Notes: generated from the sequence alone by a model not told the origin. Counted from the stretch's first letter, positions 8,813 through 18,701 are shown. The stretch is DNA of 64,000 nt from Agromyces mediolanus (GCF_023715325.1 NZ_JAMBNX010000003.1:350992-414991); one strand, 5' to 3'. Numbers and translations are program-made.

Positions 8813-8826
8813 GATCGGCCATTCTA
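8813..8826 (-). promoter_or_regulatory. Candidate leaderless promoter for DUF177-rpmF-rnc-mutM
   Basis: On the minus strand TAGAAT (8826-8821, five of six matches to TATAAT) is followed by 8 bases and GTG. The hexamer overlaps the TAG stop of the transglutaminase gene. No convincing -35 is seen. It would give the ribosomal-protein part independent expression with almost no 5' untranslated region. Confidence 0.5.
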
Positions 8827-11124
8827 CGCGCGCGCAGCCGACCGTCGGCCCGCCCGCGCCGTATCGAGCAGCGAGACCGGGAGAAGTCGGGCCCGCACTC
8901 GCGTCACGGGCGTCGCCCGGCGCCGCAGCGCCGTCACGAGTTCGACGAGCGCGGCCTCCGACACCGGCGCCTCGGTGCCCGGCGGTCCGTACCGGGCGCG
9001 CTCCACCGCGTCTCGCAGCGCGTACAGGGCACGCCGACCGGCGTCGTCGAGGCCCCCGAGCTCGTCGAGCAGCACGTCGGCCGCCTCGCGCGGGGTGAGT
9101 GCCGCCGTGCCTGCGGCAGAGCCGAGGTCGCTCGCGGTTCCCATCGCCTCCCGCCAGGCGGCATCCGCGCCGCGATCGTCGCGCCGGACCCGGCGGAACC
9201 GTACGCGGCGGACCCAGCTGCGCACCCCGGCCGGCAGCAGCAGGACGACGACGAGGCCGAGGGTGACGAGCGGCCACACGACCGGATCGCTCGTCGCCCC
9301 GGCTGACCCGCCGGACGCGAGCTGACGCTCGGGATCGAGGTCCGGCCTGGCTCCGGGCGTCGGCGGCGGCGTGCCCGGGGCGCGCTCCGGCACCGGGGCG
9401 GTCTCGCTCGCCCCCGGGCGCGAGTAGTCCGGGACGGTGCCCCGGCCGGGCGTCGGTTCGAAGGGCACCCAGCCGACGCCTTGGAAGTAGAGCTCCGGCC
9501 AGGCGTGGAGATCCTGGCTGTCGACCTGGACGACGGCGACGTTCTCCACGCGGGTCGTCGTCGGCGTCCCGGCCGTGTACCCGACGGAGATGCGCGAGGG
9601 GATGCCGAGCTCGCGGGCGAGGACGGCCATCGTCGAAGCGAATTGCACGCAGTAGCCTTCCCGCTGCTTGAGGAACTCGGCGACGACGTCGAGGCCGCCG
9701 CCGTCGTAGCTTTCCTCGACCGGTGCCTCGACGGAGTATCGGAAGTCCGGGCCGCGAAGGTACTCCTGGATGGCGACGGCGCGGTCGTACGCGGTGTCGG
9801 CGCTCGCGCCGAGTTCCGCCGCGAGCTCGGCGATCGGAGCGGGAGTCTCCTCGGGGAGCTCGGTGAACTCCTGGATGGACTCGGGAATGCGGCTGCCGGC
9901 CGCTCGGAGCTGCTCGGCAGTGGGATCGATCTCGAGCATCGTCGCGCGGTACTGCTGACCACTGGTGTCGCTGTCGGCGCTGCGGACGGTGAGGGGCCCG
10001 CGGTCCCAGAACCAGGACCCGTCGAGCCCTTCGACGGACGACACGGGGTACGGCAGGGGCAGCCAGGTGGTGCGCAGCTGCTGCACGGTGATGTCGATGG
10101 GATGCTGGGTGCGCGCCACCGCATCGCCGAGGCCCGTCGGCGTGGGGAACTCGTCGACCGCGTTGTCGCCGTCGATCCGCCGGTCGCTGGGAGCCCAGAC
10201 CTCGCCGTCGAAGCGATCGATCGTGAGGAGCCGGAAGTACGGTCGGTCGCCGTCGCGTGCGACGTAGCTGAACGCGGGCACCGCGTCCGGTCGCCGAAGG
10301 TCCCGCCCGAGGTCGAGGAAGGGGCTCACCCCGCGCGCGAACAACGCTCCCTGTCCCCCGCTGCCGAGCAGGAGGCTCGTCGAGACGCTCGGCGTCGAGG
10401 CGGTGAGGAGCGACGCCGCGACGAGTCCCGCCGCGGCGAGACCGATGGTCGGGAGCACGCTCGACGCGACGGGCGTCCGCCGCGGCGCCGTGATGAGTAC
10501 CTCGTCGTCGTGGTGGGCGAGGGCGGCTCGCCGACGTACGCGCACATCGACCCGGAGCAACAGGAGGAAGGCGGCGGCGGTGAGCACGAGCGTGCCGACC
10601 TCGGCGCCGTCCTCGATCAGGAAGCCGGGCACGAGGATCGGCACCAGTGCGGGCGCGGCGGCGAGGGCGGGGAGCCGGAAGGTCAGCACGAGCAGATCCG
10701 CGAGCACGGCGAGCAGCCCGGTTCCGAGCGCCAACCCGAAAGCGAGGGACGGCACCACCACGGCCGGCACCGACTGCTGCTGGATCGTGCGCTGCGCACC
10801 GCCGAGCAGCTCCCCGAACACGCCGAAGGTGTCGGCGGTCGGGACGAGCAGCAGGAGCGAGCTCGAGCCGCCGAAGAACAGCGTGAGCGTCGCGAGGAGG
10901 ATGAGGAGCTCACCCAGCGGCACGAGCGAGGCCGGCAGGCGGATGGCCCGGAGCCCGGCGCCGCCGAACAGCACGGCGGCGGCGACCGCCGTGCACAACC
11001 ACCACCACCCGCTGCCGGCGAGCAACGGGCCGAGGGCCATCACGGCGATGACGAGGAGCAGGAAGGTGGCACCGCTCAGGGCGAGCGCTTGCAGCCGGCT
11101 GAGCGGCGCACGGTCACGGCGCAT
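8824..11124 (-). CDS. Transglutaminase-like membrane protein, TgpA family (cluster A, catalytic residues intact)
   Basis: 766 residues. The N-terminal third has several membrane helices (DUF3488-like), then an extracytoplasmic transglutaminase core: catalytic Cys in REGYCVQFAS near 491 and His in SQDLHAWPEL near 538, followed by GVGWVPFEPTP. A Pro-rich linker, a final membrane helix near 625-640 and a cytoplasmic DUF4129-like tail follow. The start ATG 11124 overlaps the DUF58 stop by 11 bases. With the adjacent MoxR ATPase and DUF58 protein it makes the common MoxR-DUF58-transglutaminase set, presumed to act on envelope proteins; substrates are not known. Confidence 0.9.
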   Translation of the reverse strand: MRRDRAPLSRLQALALSGATFLLLVIAVMALGPLLAGSGWWWLCTAVAAAVLFGGAGLRAIRLPASLVPLGELLILLATLTLFFGGSSSLLLLVPTADTFGVFGELLGGAQRTIQQQSVPAVVVPSLAFGLALGTGLLAVLADLLVLTFRLPALAAAPALVPILVPGFLIEDGAEVGTLVLTAAAFLLLLRVDVRVRRRAALAHHDDEVLITAPRRTPVASSVLPTIGLAAAGLVAASLLTASTPSVSTSLLLGSGGQGALFARGVSPFLDLGRDLRRPDAVPAFSYVARDGDRPYFRLLTIDRFDGEVWAPSDRRIDGDNAVDEFPTPTGLGDAVARTQHPIDITVQQLRTTWLPLPYPVSSVEGLDGSWFWDRGPLTVRSADSDTSGQQYRATMLEIDPTAEQLRAAGSRIPESIQEFTELPEETPAPIAELAAELGASADTAYDRAVAIQEYLRGPDFRYSVEAPVEESYDGGGLDVVAEFLKQREGYCVQFASTMAVLARELGIPSRISVGYTAGTPTTTRVENVAVVQVDSQDLHAWPELYFQGVGWVPFEPTPGRGTVPDYSRPGASETAPVPERAPGTPPPTPGARPDLDPERQLASGGSAGATSDPVVWPLVTLGLVVVLLLPAGVRSWVRRVRFRRVRRDDRGADAAWREAMGTASDLGSAAGTAALTPREAADVLLDELGGLDDAGRRALYALRDAVERARYGPPGTEAPVSEAALVELVTALRRRATPVTRVRARLLPVSLLDTARAGRRSAARA

Positions 11125-12481
11125 CGCGCTCACCCGCCAGGAACTCGTCCCATCTGGCCTCACGAGCCGCGCCGGCGCCGACGGTCGTCGGGCGGGCGGT
11201 GAAGACCGTCGCGAGCTCGGCCGCGCGGCGGATGCGGATGATGCGCCAGTCGGCGTGCTCGAGCGTCTCGATCCAGCGTTCGGCGACCGACGGCAGCACG
11301 ATGGCGACGGCCGGTGCGAACGTCGCTCGGAGCGCCGCGAGTTCCGCGAGACGCTCGTCGGCTGGCCGAACGAGCACGGCGAAGCCCGGCATCGGCGCCC
11401 GCCGTTCGCGAGTAGCCGTGAGCCGGCCCGCCCCGTTCGCCGCGCTGCCGCCGCCCGCGCGCTCCCGACGCCGCCACTGCCCGGGCGTGGGGAGCCGGGC
11501 GAGATCGTCGAGGAGCAGCGCCGCGCCGCCTCCGGGTTCGCGATACTCGCCGCGTCCCGGCGCGCCGTCGTCGAGCGGATCGACCCGCAGCCGATATCCG
11601 CGATCCAGCAGGTGCACGCCGAGGGAGGCGGCCGCCTCGACCGCGAGCTCGAACTCGAAGTCCGGCGCATCGCCGCGGTGAGCCTCGTCAGTCCGGCCGC
11701 GCGGCGCGGTGTCGAGGAAGAGTCGAGCTTCGGGGTCGCCGCGCTGCTCCTCCTCCCGCACCATCAGCTCGCCCCGCCGGGCCGTCGCCGCCCAGTTCAC
11801 CCGGCGCAACGGGTCGCCGTAGCGGTACTCCCTCGCGATCAGCTCGTCGGAGTTCGGGTTCGTGCGCCGCTGCAGCCCGTGCCGAGCTCCGTCGACCGCG
11901 GCGCTGCGTGCGATGGCACCGTCGATCGCGGTCACCCGCGGGGTGACGAGCAGCTCGCGTTCGCCACCGACCGCGCGCCGCATGACGGCGAGGCCGAACG
12001 GGTCGCCGAGCGACAGCTGCAGCGGGCCGATCGGGTACGCGCCCCGCCGGGGCGTCCGGAGCAGATAGTCGAGACGCACCGTGTCGTCACCGCTCGGCAG
12101 GGCGCGCTCCCAGGACCCGATGCCGGGGAGCACCTCCTCGCCGGGCGCGAGCAGCGGTGACGGCACCTCGTCGCGCCACCTCGCCCCGTCGAACGGTCGC
12201 CGCGAGCGGTTCTGCACCGTGAGCCGCACCCGGGTCGAGCCGCCTGCCGCGACCGTCGCCGGGGCGAAGGTCCGGGTCACCGCGAGCCTCGGTAGTCGGA
12301 GCATCGCGTAGCCGAGGCCGACGAGCGGCATCGCGATCGCCACGAAGGCCAGCAGCAGCACGTCTCGCAGGTCGAACCAGAGACTCACCCCCGCCAGCAC
12401 CGCCCCGATGACCACCAGCCCGGCCCCGCGCCTCGTCAGCCGCGGAACGTTCCGCGGCTGGCGGCGGGAGGAGGCCGGCAC
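11114..12481 (-). CDS. DUF58 domain protein (cluster A)
   Basis: 455 residues. The start GTG 12481 lies 2 bases after the MoxR stop with AAGGGA upstream. Two membrane helices near residues 18-60 (GLVVIGAVLAGVSLWF and VLLLAFVAIAMPLVGLGYAM) are followed by a soluble region with the DUF58 signature YRYGDPLRRVNWAATARRGELMVRE near 225, and a VWA-like C-terminus. DUF58 proteins usually partner a MoxR AAA+ chaperone, as here. Confidence 0.9.
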   Translation of the reverse strand: MPASSRRQPRNVPRLTRRGAGLVVIGAVLAGVSLWFDLRDVLLLAFVAIAMPLVGLGYAMLRLPRLAVTRTFAPATVAAGGSTRVRLTVQNRSRRPFDGARWRDEVPSPLLAPGEEVLPGIGSWERALPSGDDTVRLDYLLRTPRRGAYPIGPLQLSLGDPFGLAVMRRAVGGERELLVTPRVTAIDGAIARSAAVDGARHGLQRRTNPNSDELIAREYRYGDPLRRVNWAATARRGELMVREEEQRGDPEARLFLDTAPRGRTDEAHRGDAPDFEFELAVEAAASLGVHLLDRGYRLRVDPLDDGAPGRGEYREPGGGAALLLDDLARLPTPGQWRRRERAGGGSAANGAGRLTATRERRAPMPGFAVLVRPADERLAELAALRATFAPAVAIVLPSVAERWIETLEHADWRIIRIRRAAELATVFTARPTTVGAGAAREARWDEFLAGERDAP

Positions 12482-12483
12482 GA

Positions 12484-13500
12484 CTAGTCCCTTCGAGCGC
12501 TGCCGATCGGCACGGGCGTGTCGGTGACGATGCGGCGCACGATCGTATCGATGAGGGGGCCGCTGTCGTGGTCGTGCGAGCCGAGCGCCCGGCTCGTCGG
12601 AACGAGCCGGTGGGCGAGCACCGGCACCGCGAGCGCGTCGATGTCGTCGGGCAGCACGAAGTCCCGGCCGTGCATCGCCGCATGCGCCTTCGCGGCACGG
12701 ACGAGCTGCAGCGTCGCGCGCGGACTGGCGCCGAGTCGCAGCTGGCGGTCGTCGCGCGTCGCCCGGGCGAGCTCGACCGCGTACTCCTTCACCGGGGCGG
12801 AGGCGAACACCCGGGACACCGTGCGGATCATGGCCTGCAGTTCGTCGAGGGCGACCACCGGGTCGACGAGGTCGATCGGACTCGCCGTCTCCCGCGTCGA
12901 CAGCATCGCGAGCTCGTCGGCCTGGGCCGGATAGCCCATCGAGATGCGCGCCATGAAGCGGTCGCGCTGGGCCTCCGGCAGCGGGTAGGTGCCCTCCATC
13001 TCGACCGGGTTCTGCGTGGCGACGACGACGAACGGGCGCCCCAGTCGGTGCGTCACGCCGTCGGCCGTGACCTGACGCTCCTCCATGCACTCGAGCAGCG
13101 CCGACTGGGTCTTCGGGCTGGCGCGGTTGATCTCGTCGCCGATCACGAGGTTCGCGAAGACCGGGCCGGGCTTGAACGTGAAGCTCCGCGTGGACTGGTC
13201 GAAGACGGAGACACCGGTGACATCGCTCGGCAGCAGATCGGGGGTGAACTGGATGCGGCTCACCGTGAGGTCGACCGAGCGCGCCAGGGAGCGGGCGAGC
13301 ATCGTCTTGCCGACGCCGGGCACGTCCTCGATCAGCAGGTGCCCTTCCGCCAGCAGGACCGTGAGCGCCGCCACGACGGCCTCGCGTTTACCGCTGATCA
13401 CCGTCTCGACGTTCGCGACGATGGCGGCGGCGCGGGCGCCGACCTCGTCGATGCCCGGATCCGGCATCCCCGTCATGGTCGCAGCGCCCGCTTCGCTCAC
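12484..13500 (-). CDS. MoxR family AAA+ ATPase (cluster A)
   Basis: 338 residues. Walker A GVGKT near 62, Walker B VIGDEINR near 118 and the MoxR stretch [15 protein letters not shown] near 80 are visible. MoxR ATPases act as chaperones that mature VWA/DUF58 partner proteins. The GTG start (13500) overlaps the coaD stop as GTGA, so it is translationally coupled to coaD, and the DUF58 gene follows after 2 bases. Confidence 0.95.
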   Translation of the reverse strand: MSEAGAATMTGMPDPGIDEVGARAAAIVANVETVISGKREAVVAALTVLLAEGHLLIEDVPGVGKTMLARSLARSVDLTVSRIQFTPDLLPSDVTGVSVFDQSTRSFTFKPGPVFANLVIGDEINRASPKTQSALLECMEERQVTADGVTHRLGRPFVVVATQNPVEMEGTYPLPEAQRDRFMARISMGYPAQADELAMLSTRETASPIDLVDPVVALDELQAMIRTVSRVFASAPVKEYAVELARATRDDRQLRLGASPRATLQLVRAAKAHAAMHGRDFVLPDDIDALAVPVLAHRLVPTSRALGSHDHDSGPLIDTIVRRIVTDTPVPIGSARRD

Positions 13501-13988
13501 GGGGTCATCGCCCCCGCGAGATACTCCGCGACGGAGGCCGGCACGTATGGGCGCACGTCGCCGCCGAGGGCCGCGACCTGGCGCACGAGCGAGCTCGAGA
13601 CATGCGCGTTCGCCGGGTCGGGCAGGAGGAAGACGGTCTCGACCCCGGCCAGGTGGCGGTTCACGATCGCCATCGGCGTCTCGTACGCCACGTCGAGCTG
13701 GGAGCGGATGCCCTTCACCAGCACGCTCGCCCCGACATCGGTGCAGTAGTCGACGAGCAGCCCCATGCTCCAGCTGGCCACCACGATGTCGCCCTGGATG
13801 CCGGCGTCGGAGATGGACTGCTCGATGAGCGCGACCCGCTGGGCGATGGGCAGGAGGGCGCTCTTGTCGGGGTTGTGCACCACGACCACATGGAGCTGGT
13901 CGTACAACCCTGCCGCACGCCCGATGACATCGAGATGTCCGAGGGTGACGGGGTCGAACGAGCCGGGAACGACGGCGATCCGCTGCAT
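13497..13988 (-). CDS. coaD: Phosphopantetheine adenylyltransferase
   Basis: 163 residues, standard length. [14 protein letters not shown] at 9-22 contains the TxGH nucleotidyltransferase motif, and [19 protein letters not shown] follows. It joins ATP and 4'-phosphopantetheine in coenzyme A synthesis. It lies between recG and moxR on the same strand. Confidence 0.98.
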   Translation of the reverse strand: MQRIAVVPGSFDPVTLGHLDVIGRAAGLYDQLHVVVVHNPDKSALLPIAQRVALIEQSISDAGIQGDIVVASWSMGLLVDYCTDVGASVLVKGIRSQLDVAYETPMAIVNRHLAGVETVFLLPDPANAHVSSSLVRQVAALGGDVRPYVPASVAEYLAGAMTP

Positions 13989-14000
13989 GGCTCCAGCGTA
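13989..14000 (-). promoter_or_regulatory. Candidate leaderless promoter of coaD
   Basis: TACGCT on the minus strand (14000-13995) is followed by GGAGCC and then the coaD ATG, fitting the TANNNT-N6-ATG layout. The GGAG could alternatively serve as a very close Shine-Dalgarno. No -35 is recognisable. Confidence 0.4.
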
Positions 14001-14030
14001 GTGCCCGGCGGAGCCGCCGGCCCGGCCGCC

Positions 14031-16241
14031 TCAGCTCTTGCTCAGGAACTCGCTCGCCTCGTCGTCGAGTCGCCGTCGCACCGCCTCGGCGAGCGCCTCG
14101 TGCCGGGTGAGTCCGGGATCGTCGTCGAGCAGCGCGGCCGCGTGCCCGCGCGCCTCACCGATGAGCTCGGCATCGCGGACCACTCGCAACAGCTTCAGCG
14201 AGGACCGGCCGCCCGACTGGCGGGCGCCGAGCACATCGCCCTCCTGGCGGAGCTCCAGGTCGACCTGGGCGAGCTCGAAGCCGTCGAGCGTCGCCGCGAC
14301 CGCCTCGACGCGCTGCAGTGCCAGGGAGCCGGGCGCCGCCCGGGTCACGAGCAGGCAGAGGCCCGGCACCCCGCCGCGCCCCACGCGCCCGCGCAACTGA
14401 TGGAGCTGCGAGACGCCGAAACGATCGGCGTCGACGACGACCATCGCGCTCGCGTTCGGCACGTCGACCCCGACCTCGATGACGGTGGTGGCGACGAGCA
14501 CGTCGACCTCCCCGGCGGCGAACGCCCGCATCACCCGGTCTTTCTCGTCGGCCGCCATGCGACCGTGCAGGGGTTCGATGCGGGCGGAGCCGAGCTGCGG
14601 ATGCTCCCGGAGCTCGGCGAGCGTGGCGAGCACGGTCGCCGCCGGCGCACCCTCCGCCTCGGCCGCCTCGATCGGCGCGACCGGCTCGCCGTCATCCTCG
14701 GTCTGCTTCTGGTCGATCGCCGGGCAGACGACGAACGCCTGCCGACCCTGGGAGAGCTCTTCGGCGAGCCGCTCCCAGATGCGGGACCGCCACGCCGGAC
14801 GGATGGCGAGCGGCACCACCTGGGAGGTGATGCCGGCGCGGCCCGCGGGCAACTGCCGGATCGTGGACACGTCGAGATCGCCGAAGACGGTCATCGCGAC
14901 GGTGCGCGGGATGGGCGTGGCCGTGAGCACGAGCACGTGCGGGGCGGTGCGGCCCTTCAGGCGCAGGGCCTCGCGCTGTTCGACGCCGAAGCGGTGCTGC
15001 TCGTCGACGACGACGAGCCCGAGATCGGCGAAGGTCACCCGGTCGCCCATGAGCGCGTGGGTGCCGACGATGATGCGAGCCTGCCCCGCGGCGGTGCGGA
15101 GGAGCGCCTTCCGGCGTTCCGCGGCCGGCAGCTGGCCCGTGACGAGGGTCGGCATGAGTTCGGCCGAGAGCTCGGGGCCGAGCACTTTCGCGATGGAGCG
15201 CACGTGCTGGGCGGCGAGCACCTCGGTCGGCGCGAGCAGGGCGGCCTGCCCGCCCGAGTCGGCCACCGCGAGCATCGCCCGCAACGCGACGAGGGTCTTG
15301 CCGGAGCCGACCTCGCCCTGCACGAGGCGGTTCATCGGGGCGGCGCTCGCGAGGTCGTCGGCGATCTCCCGCCCGACCTCGTGCTGGTCGTCGGTGAGCT
15401 CGAAGCCGAGTGCCGCGTCGAAGCGCTCCAGCAGCCCGCCCGGCTTCGGCCGGCGTTCGATCGCCGCGTGCGAACGGAGTGCGGCGCGCCGCTGCAGCAG
15501 CGCGGTCTGCAGCACGAAGGCCTCGGTGAAGCGCAGCGTGCGCCGCGCGCTCTTCCAGTCGCCCTCCGACGACGGCCGGTGGATCAACTCGAGCGCTCGG
15601 CGGTGACCTTCGAGCCCGCGGGCCTCGCGCACCTCGGCCGGGAGCGGGTCGGCGACGCGGCCGAGACCGTCGAGCACGAGCGCCATCGACTTCGCGAGCT
15701 GCCAGCTGGCGATCGTGGAGGTCGCCGGGTAGATCGGGATGGGCGCCTGCGCCCAGCGCACCGCCTCGGCATCGTCGACCGTGCGGGGGGTCTCCTCGTC
15801 GAAGAGCTCGTAGTCGGGATGGGCGAGCTGCCGCGCGCCCTTGTACGAGCCGACCTTGCCCGCGAAGATGCCGCGCCGGCCGGGCCGCAGCTCGTTCTGC
15901 CGCCACGACTGGTTGAAGAACGTCAGCGTGAGCACCCCGTTGCCGTCGGAGATCTTCACTTCGACGATCGAGCCGCGTCGCTGTCGCATGGACCGCTCGC
16001 GCACCTCGAGCACCTCGGCCACGATCGTCACGTTCTCGTCGAGCGGCAGCGAGTCGAGCGCGGTGAGCTCCCCGCGCATCGCATAGCGCCGCGGGTAGTG
16101 CGACAGGAACTCCCCCACCGTGCGGTAGCCGAAGGCGCGCTCGACGGCCTGTGCCGTACGCGAGCCGAGCGCCGTCGCGAGCTTGGACTCGAGGCCGAAG
16201 GAACCGGGCTCCACACTCGGCTCAGCTGCTGCGACCGTCAT
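14031..16241 (-). CDS. recG: ATP-dependent DNA helicase RecG
   Basis: 736 residues from ATG 16241. The N-terminal wedge/OB domain contains LRPGRRGIFAGKVGSYKGARQLAHPDYEL. Helicase motif I GEVGSGKT is near 313, the motif II DEQH box near 413, and LTATPIPRT and LRGRVGRGG follow in order. It remodels stalled replication forks and Holliday junctions. Overlaps the upstream TPR gene by ATGA. Confidence 0.97.
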   Translation of the reverse strand: MTVAAAEPSVEPGSFGLESKLATALGSRTAQAVERAFGYRTVGEFLSHYPRRYAMRGELTALDSLPLDENVTIVAEVLEVRERSMRQRRGSIVEVKISDGNGVLTLTFFNQSWRQNELRPGRRGIFAGKVGSYKGARQLAHPDYELFDEETPRTVDDAEAVRWAQAPIPIYPATSTIASWQLAKSMALVLDGLGRVADPLPAEVREARGLEGHRRALELIHRPSSEGDWKSARRTLRFTEAFVLQTALLQRRAALRSHAAIERRPKPGGLLERFDAALGFELTDDQHEVGREIADDLASAAPMNRLVQGEVGSGKTLVALRAMLAVADSGGQAALLAPTEVLAAQHVRSIAKVLGPELSAELMPTLVTGQLPAAERRKALLRTAAGQARIIVGTHALMGDRVTFADLGLVVVDEQHRFGVEQREALRLKGRTAPHVLVLTATPIPRTVAMTVFGDLDVSTIRQLPAGRAGITSQVVPLAIRPAWRSRIWERLAEELSQGRQAFVVCPAIDQKQTEDDGEPVAPIEAAEAEGAPAATVLATLAELREHPQLGSARIEPLHGRMAADEKDRVMRAFAAGEVDVLVATTVIEVGVDVPNASAMVVVDADRFGVSQLHQLRGRVGRGGVPGLCLLVTRAAPGSLALQRVEAVAATLDGFELAQVDLELRQEGDVLGARQSGGRSSLKLLRVVRDAELIGEARGHAAALLDDDPGLTRHEALAEAVRRRLDDEASEFLSKS

Positions 16242-17041
16242 GCCTCGATCGTAGGCCGTGCCCCCGTCAACGCCTCGAGCTCGGCCGTCACGAACGGATC
16301 GCCGGCGCGCTCGGCGTCGAGCGCACGCTGGATGGCCAATGCCTCGTCGGTGCGCCCGAGGGTGCGCAACGCGCGCGCCATCGACCACCGCGCGACACGG
16401 AGCTGCTCGGCGCTGCCGTACTGCTCGGCGGCCTCGGCGGCGAGGGTGAAGTGGTGCAGCGCGGCGACCGGATCGTCGCCGTCGTGCTTCGTCCAGCCGA
16501 GGTTGTTGTGCAGCGCGATGCCCCAGCGCAGCACCCGCGGATCGCGGGAGCCGGCGAGCACGTCGAAGCCCTCGGCCGCCCATTCCTCCTCGTGGCCGCC
16601 GTCGGTGAGCGCGAGCATGTGCAAGCCGTCGAGCACGAGGAAAGCGGCACCCGCCGCGGCGGCCTCCCGGACGGCGCGGGTGAGCTCGGGCAGCGCTTCC
16701 TCCGGGCGCCCGGCGGCCGCATGCAAGCGGCCGCGCTCGAGCGCCACACGGGCGCGCAACTCCGCCGCCTCCGGCCCGGACTCCGATCCCGGCGCGGCGG
16801 CGGCGACGCCGTCGAGCACCGCGAGCGCCTCCTCGGTACGGCCCTGCAGGCCCACGGCGCGCGCGAGCTGGGCGGCCATCACGGCGCGCTTGTGCGGCGT
16901 GCGCTCGGGATCCGCGGATGCCGCACGGAATCGCTCCTCGCTCGCCACCGGATCGGCGAAGTCCCAGAGCCGATCGATCTCGCGCTGCTCCGTGCCCCGA
17001 TGGCGGGACGGGCTGGCTGGAAGGTCGGTCGATTCGTCCAC
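16238..17041 (-). CDS. Tetratricopeptide-repeat protein of unknown function
   Basis: 267 residues, Ala- and Glu-rich, built from helical pairs that look like TPRs (for example GRLHAAAGRPEEALPELTRAV near 118 and ARALRTLGRTDEALAIQRAL near 230). No signal peptide or membrane segment; probably a cytoplasmic scaffold. GTG start at 17041. The stop overlaps the recG start, so expression is coupled to recG, but no specific function can be assigned. Confidence 0.82.
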   Translation of the reverse strand: MDESTDLPASPSRHRGTEQREIDRLWDFADPVASEERFRAASADPERTPHKRAVMAAQLARAVGLQGRTEEALAVLDGVAAAAPGSESGPEAAELRARVALERGRLHAAAGRPEEALPELTRAVREAAAAGAAFLVLDGLHMLALTDGGHEEEWAAEGFDVLAGSRDPRVLRWGIALHNNLGWTKHDGDDPVAALHHFTLAAEAAEQYGSAEQLRVARWSMARALRTLGRTDEALAIQRALDAERAGDPFVTAELEALTGARPTIEA

Positions 17042-17081
17042 GAAACCATCATGGCAGCGCCTCCCCCGAACGGGCGACCCC

Positions 17082-17124
17082 TTGACGGCGGATGACGCCC
17101 CGCCTATGGCACCGCCGCTAAGCT
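17082..17124 (+). promoter_or_regulatory. Candidate promoter(s) for rsmD
   Basis: TTGACG at 17082-17087 and TATGGC at 17105-17110 are spaced by 17 bases. A second box, TAAGCT at 17119-17124, lies 9 bases before the rsmD ATG and could drive a near-leaderless transcript. Confidence 0.4.
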
Positions 17125-17133
17125 GCCTGGAGC

Positions 17134-17736
17134 ATGACGCGCATCATCGCCGGCTTCGCCGGTTCTCAGACCCTCGCCGTCCCCCGCTCGGGCACTCGGC
17201 CGACGAGCGACCGCGTGCGCGAGGCGATCTTCTCCGCGCTCGAGGCCCGCGACGCGATCGCCGGCGCTCGCGTGCTCGACCTCTACGCCGGCTCCGGGGC
17301 GCTCGGCCTCGAGGCCGCGAGCCGAGGGGCCGCGGAGATCGTGCTCGTCGAACGTGCGAAGCCGGCCGCCGACATCTGCCGCCGGAACGCCGAGGGCGTG
17401 CGCCGCGCGGCACCGCGCGGCACGGCGCCGATTATCCGGGTCGCCCAGCGCAGCGTCGCCGCGTTCCTCGAGCCCGGCGCGGCCCCCGGCCCCTGGCACC
17501 TCGTCTTCATCGACCCGCCGTACGAGCTGGGCGAGTCGGAACTCGCGCGCGAACTCGCCGCGCTCGCACCGGCGCTCGCCGACGACGCGCTCGTGATCGT
17601 GGAGCGGAGCGCGCGCTCGCCGGAACCATCCTGGCCGGAGGAGATCGACCTCGAGCGGCGCCGCGACTACGGCGAGACGACCCTGTGGTGGGCCGTGCCC
17701 GCGGATCACCCGGCCCGGCCGTCCCAGCCCGAGTAG
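17134..17736 (+). CDS. rsmD: 16S rRNA (guanine(966)-N(2))-methyltransferase RsmD
   Basis: 200 residues. TRIIAGFAGSQTLAVP at the start, RPTSDRVREAIFSAL, the SAM motif VLDLYAGSGALGLEAASRG near 48-66 and the catalytic FIDPPYE near 127 are typical. It methylates G966 of 16S rRNA. The 3' end overlaps convergent thiL by 31 bases (17706-17736), so the last codons are coding on both strands. Confidence 0.97.
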   Translation: MTRIIAGFAGSQTLAVPRSGTRPTSDRVREAIFSALEARDAIAGARVLDLYAGSGALGLEAASRGAAEIVLVERAKPAADICRRNAEGVRRAAPRGTAPIIRVAQRSVAAFLEPGAAPGPWHLVFIDPPYELGESELARELAALAPALADDALVIVERSARSPEPSWPEEIDLERRRDYGETTLWWAVPADHPARPSQPE

Positions 17737-18701
17737 GGGTCCCAGCCGAGCGCCTCCACGGGCTCGCCGTCCAGCGAGAGCCGGCCCGGTGCGTCCACGA
17801 CCCGGCCGATCCGCTCGAACGGGGGCGGCGGCGTCTGCCCCGCGGGGAACGTCGCCAGCAGCCCGTGATCCTCGGCTCCGGCGAGAGCGAGCCGCGGGTC
17901 CGGGCCGAGCGCCGTCGCGGCGAAGTCGAGCCCCACGCCGCTCGCGACCGCGATGCGTCGGGCGTCGCGGGCGAGCCCGTCGGAGACGTCGAGCATCGCG
18001 GTGGCACCGGCCGCCGCAGCGGCGACCCCCGCCGACACCGGCGGCCTGGGCGCGAGCTGCGCAGCCAACAGCTCGGGCTCGCGCCGCCGGAGCTCGGCGG
18101 CGAGCGAGGCATCCGGCTCTCCCGATGCGTCGCGGGCCTCGTCGAACAGCAGGGCCAGGCCCCGCGCGGCGTCGCCTCTGACGCCCGCGTGCGCGAGCAC
18201 GTCGCCGACGCGGGCACCGGAGCGCAGCACCGGCGCGCGGCCCTCGAGATCGCCGAAGGCGGTCACGGCCAGGGTCAGCACGGTGGAGGCCGAGAGGTCC
18301 CCGCCGACGACTCCCGCCCCGGGGGCCAACACCACGAGCGCCTCCCGGAACCCGTCGGCGATGCCCTCCAGCACGGCGACGTCGAGCTCCGGCGGGGCCG
18401 CGATCGCGACGGTGAGGGCGGTGGGCCGGGCGCCCATCGCCGCGACATCAGTGAGATTCGTCGCCGCCGCCTTCCACCCGAGTTCGAACGGCGTCGACCA
18501 GGCGAGTCGGAAGTCGGGTCCGTGCACCATCAGATCGGTCGTGACGACGAAGCGGCCGTCGGCCGCCGCGACGACGGCCGCGTCGTCCCCGGCGCCGAGC
18601 AGTGCGGCCTCGCCCGGCCGCAGCCTCGGGAGCACCCGCGCGAGCACCGCGTCCTCGCCGAGCCGTCCGATCGAGGTCGCCGGGCTCAGAGCGTCTTCCA
18701 T
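17706..18701 (-). CDS. thiL: Thiamine-phosphate kinase
   Basis: 331 residues from ATG 18701; a GTG at 18710 would add three residues. LGAGDDAAVV near 36, the acidic VTTDLMVHGPDF near 55, NLTDVAAMGARP near 80 and GGDLSAS near 136 match the ThiL/PurM fold and its Mg-ATP site. It phosphorylates thiamine monophosphate to the diphosphate cofactor. ATG is preferred because TAGCGT lies exactly 7 bases upstream. Convergent overlap with rsmD; divergent from the DUF3515 lipoprotein with only 24 bases between the starts. Confidence 0.93.
   Translation of the reverse strand: MEDALSPATSIGRLGEDAVLARVLPRLRPGEAALLGAGDDAAVVAAADGRFVVTTDLMVHGPDFRLAWSTPFELGWKAAATNLTDVAAMGARPTALTVAIAAPPELDVAVLEGIADGFREALVVLAPGAGVVGGDLSASTVLTLAVTAFGDLEGRAPVLRSGARVGDVLAHAGVRGDAARGLALLFDEARDASGEPDASLAAELRRREPELLAAQLAPRPPVSAGVAAAAAGATAMLDVSDGLARDARRIAVASGVGLDFAATALGPDPRLALAGAEDHGLLATFPAGQTPPPPFERIGRVVDAPGRLSLDGEPVEALGWDPYSGWDGRAG

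Noticed and set aside
8824..11670. Longer start for the cluster A transglutaminase protein (at 11670)
   Set aside because: The extension is an out-of-frame reading of the DUF58 gene; the membrane helices begin after ATG 11124.
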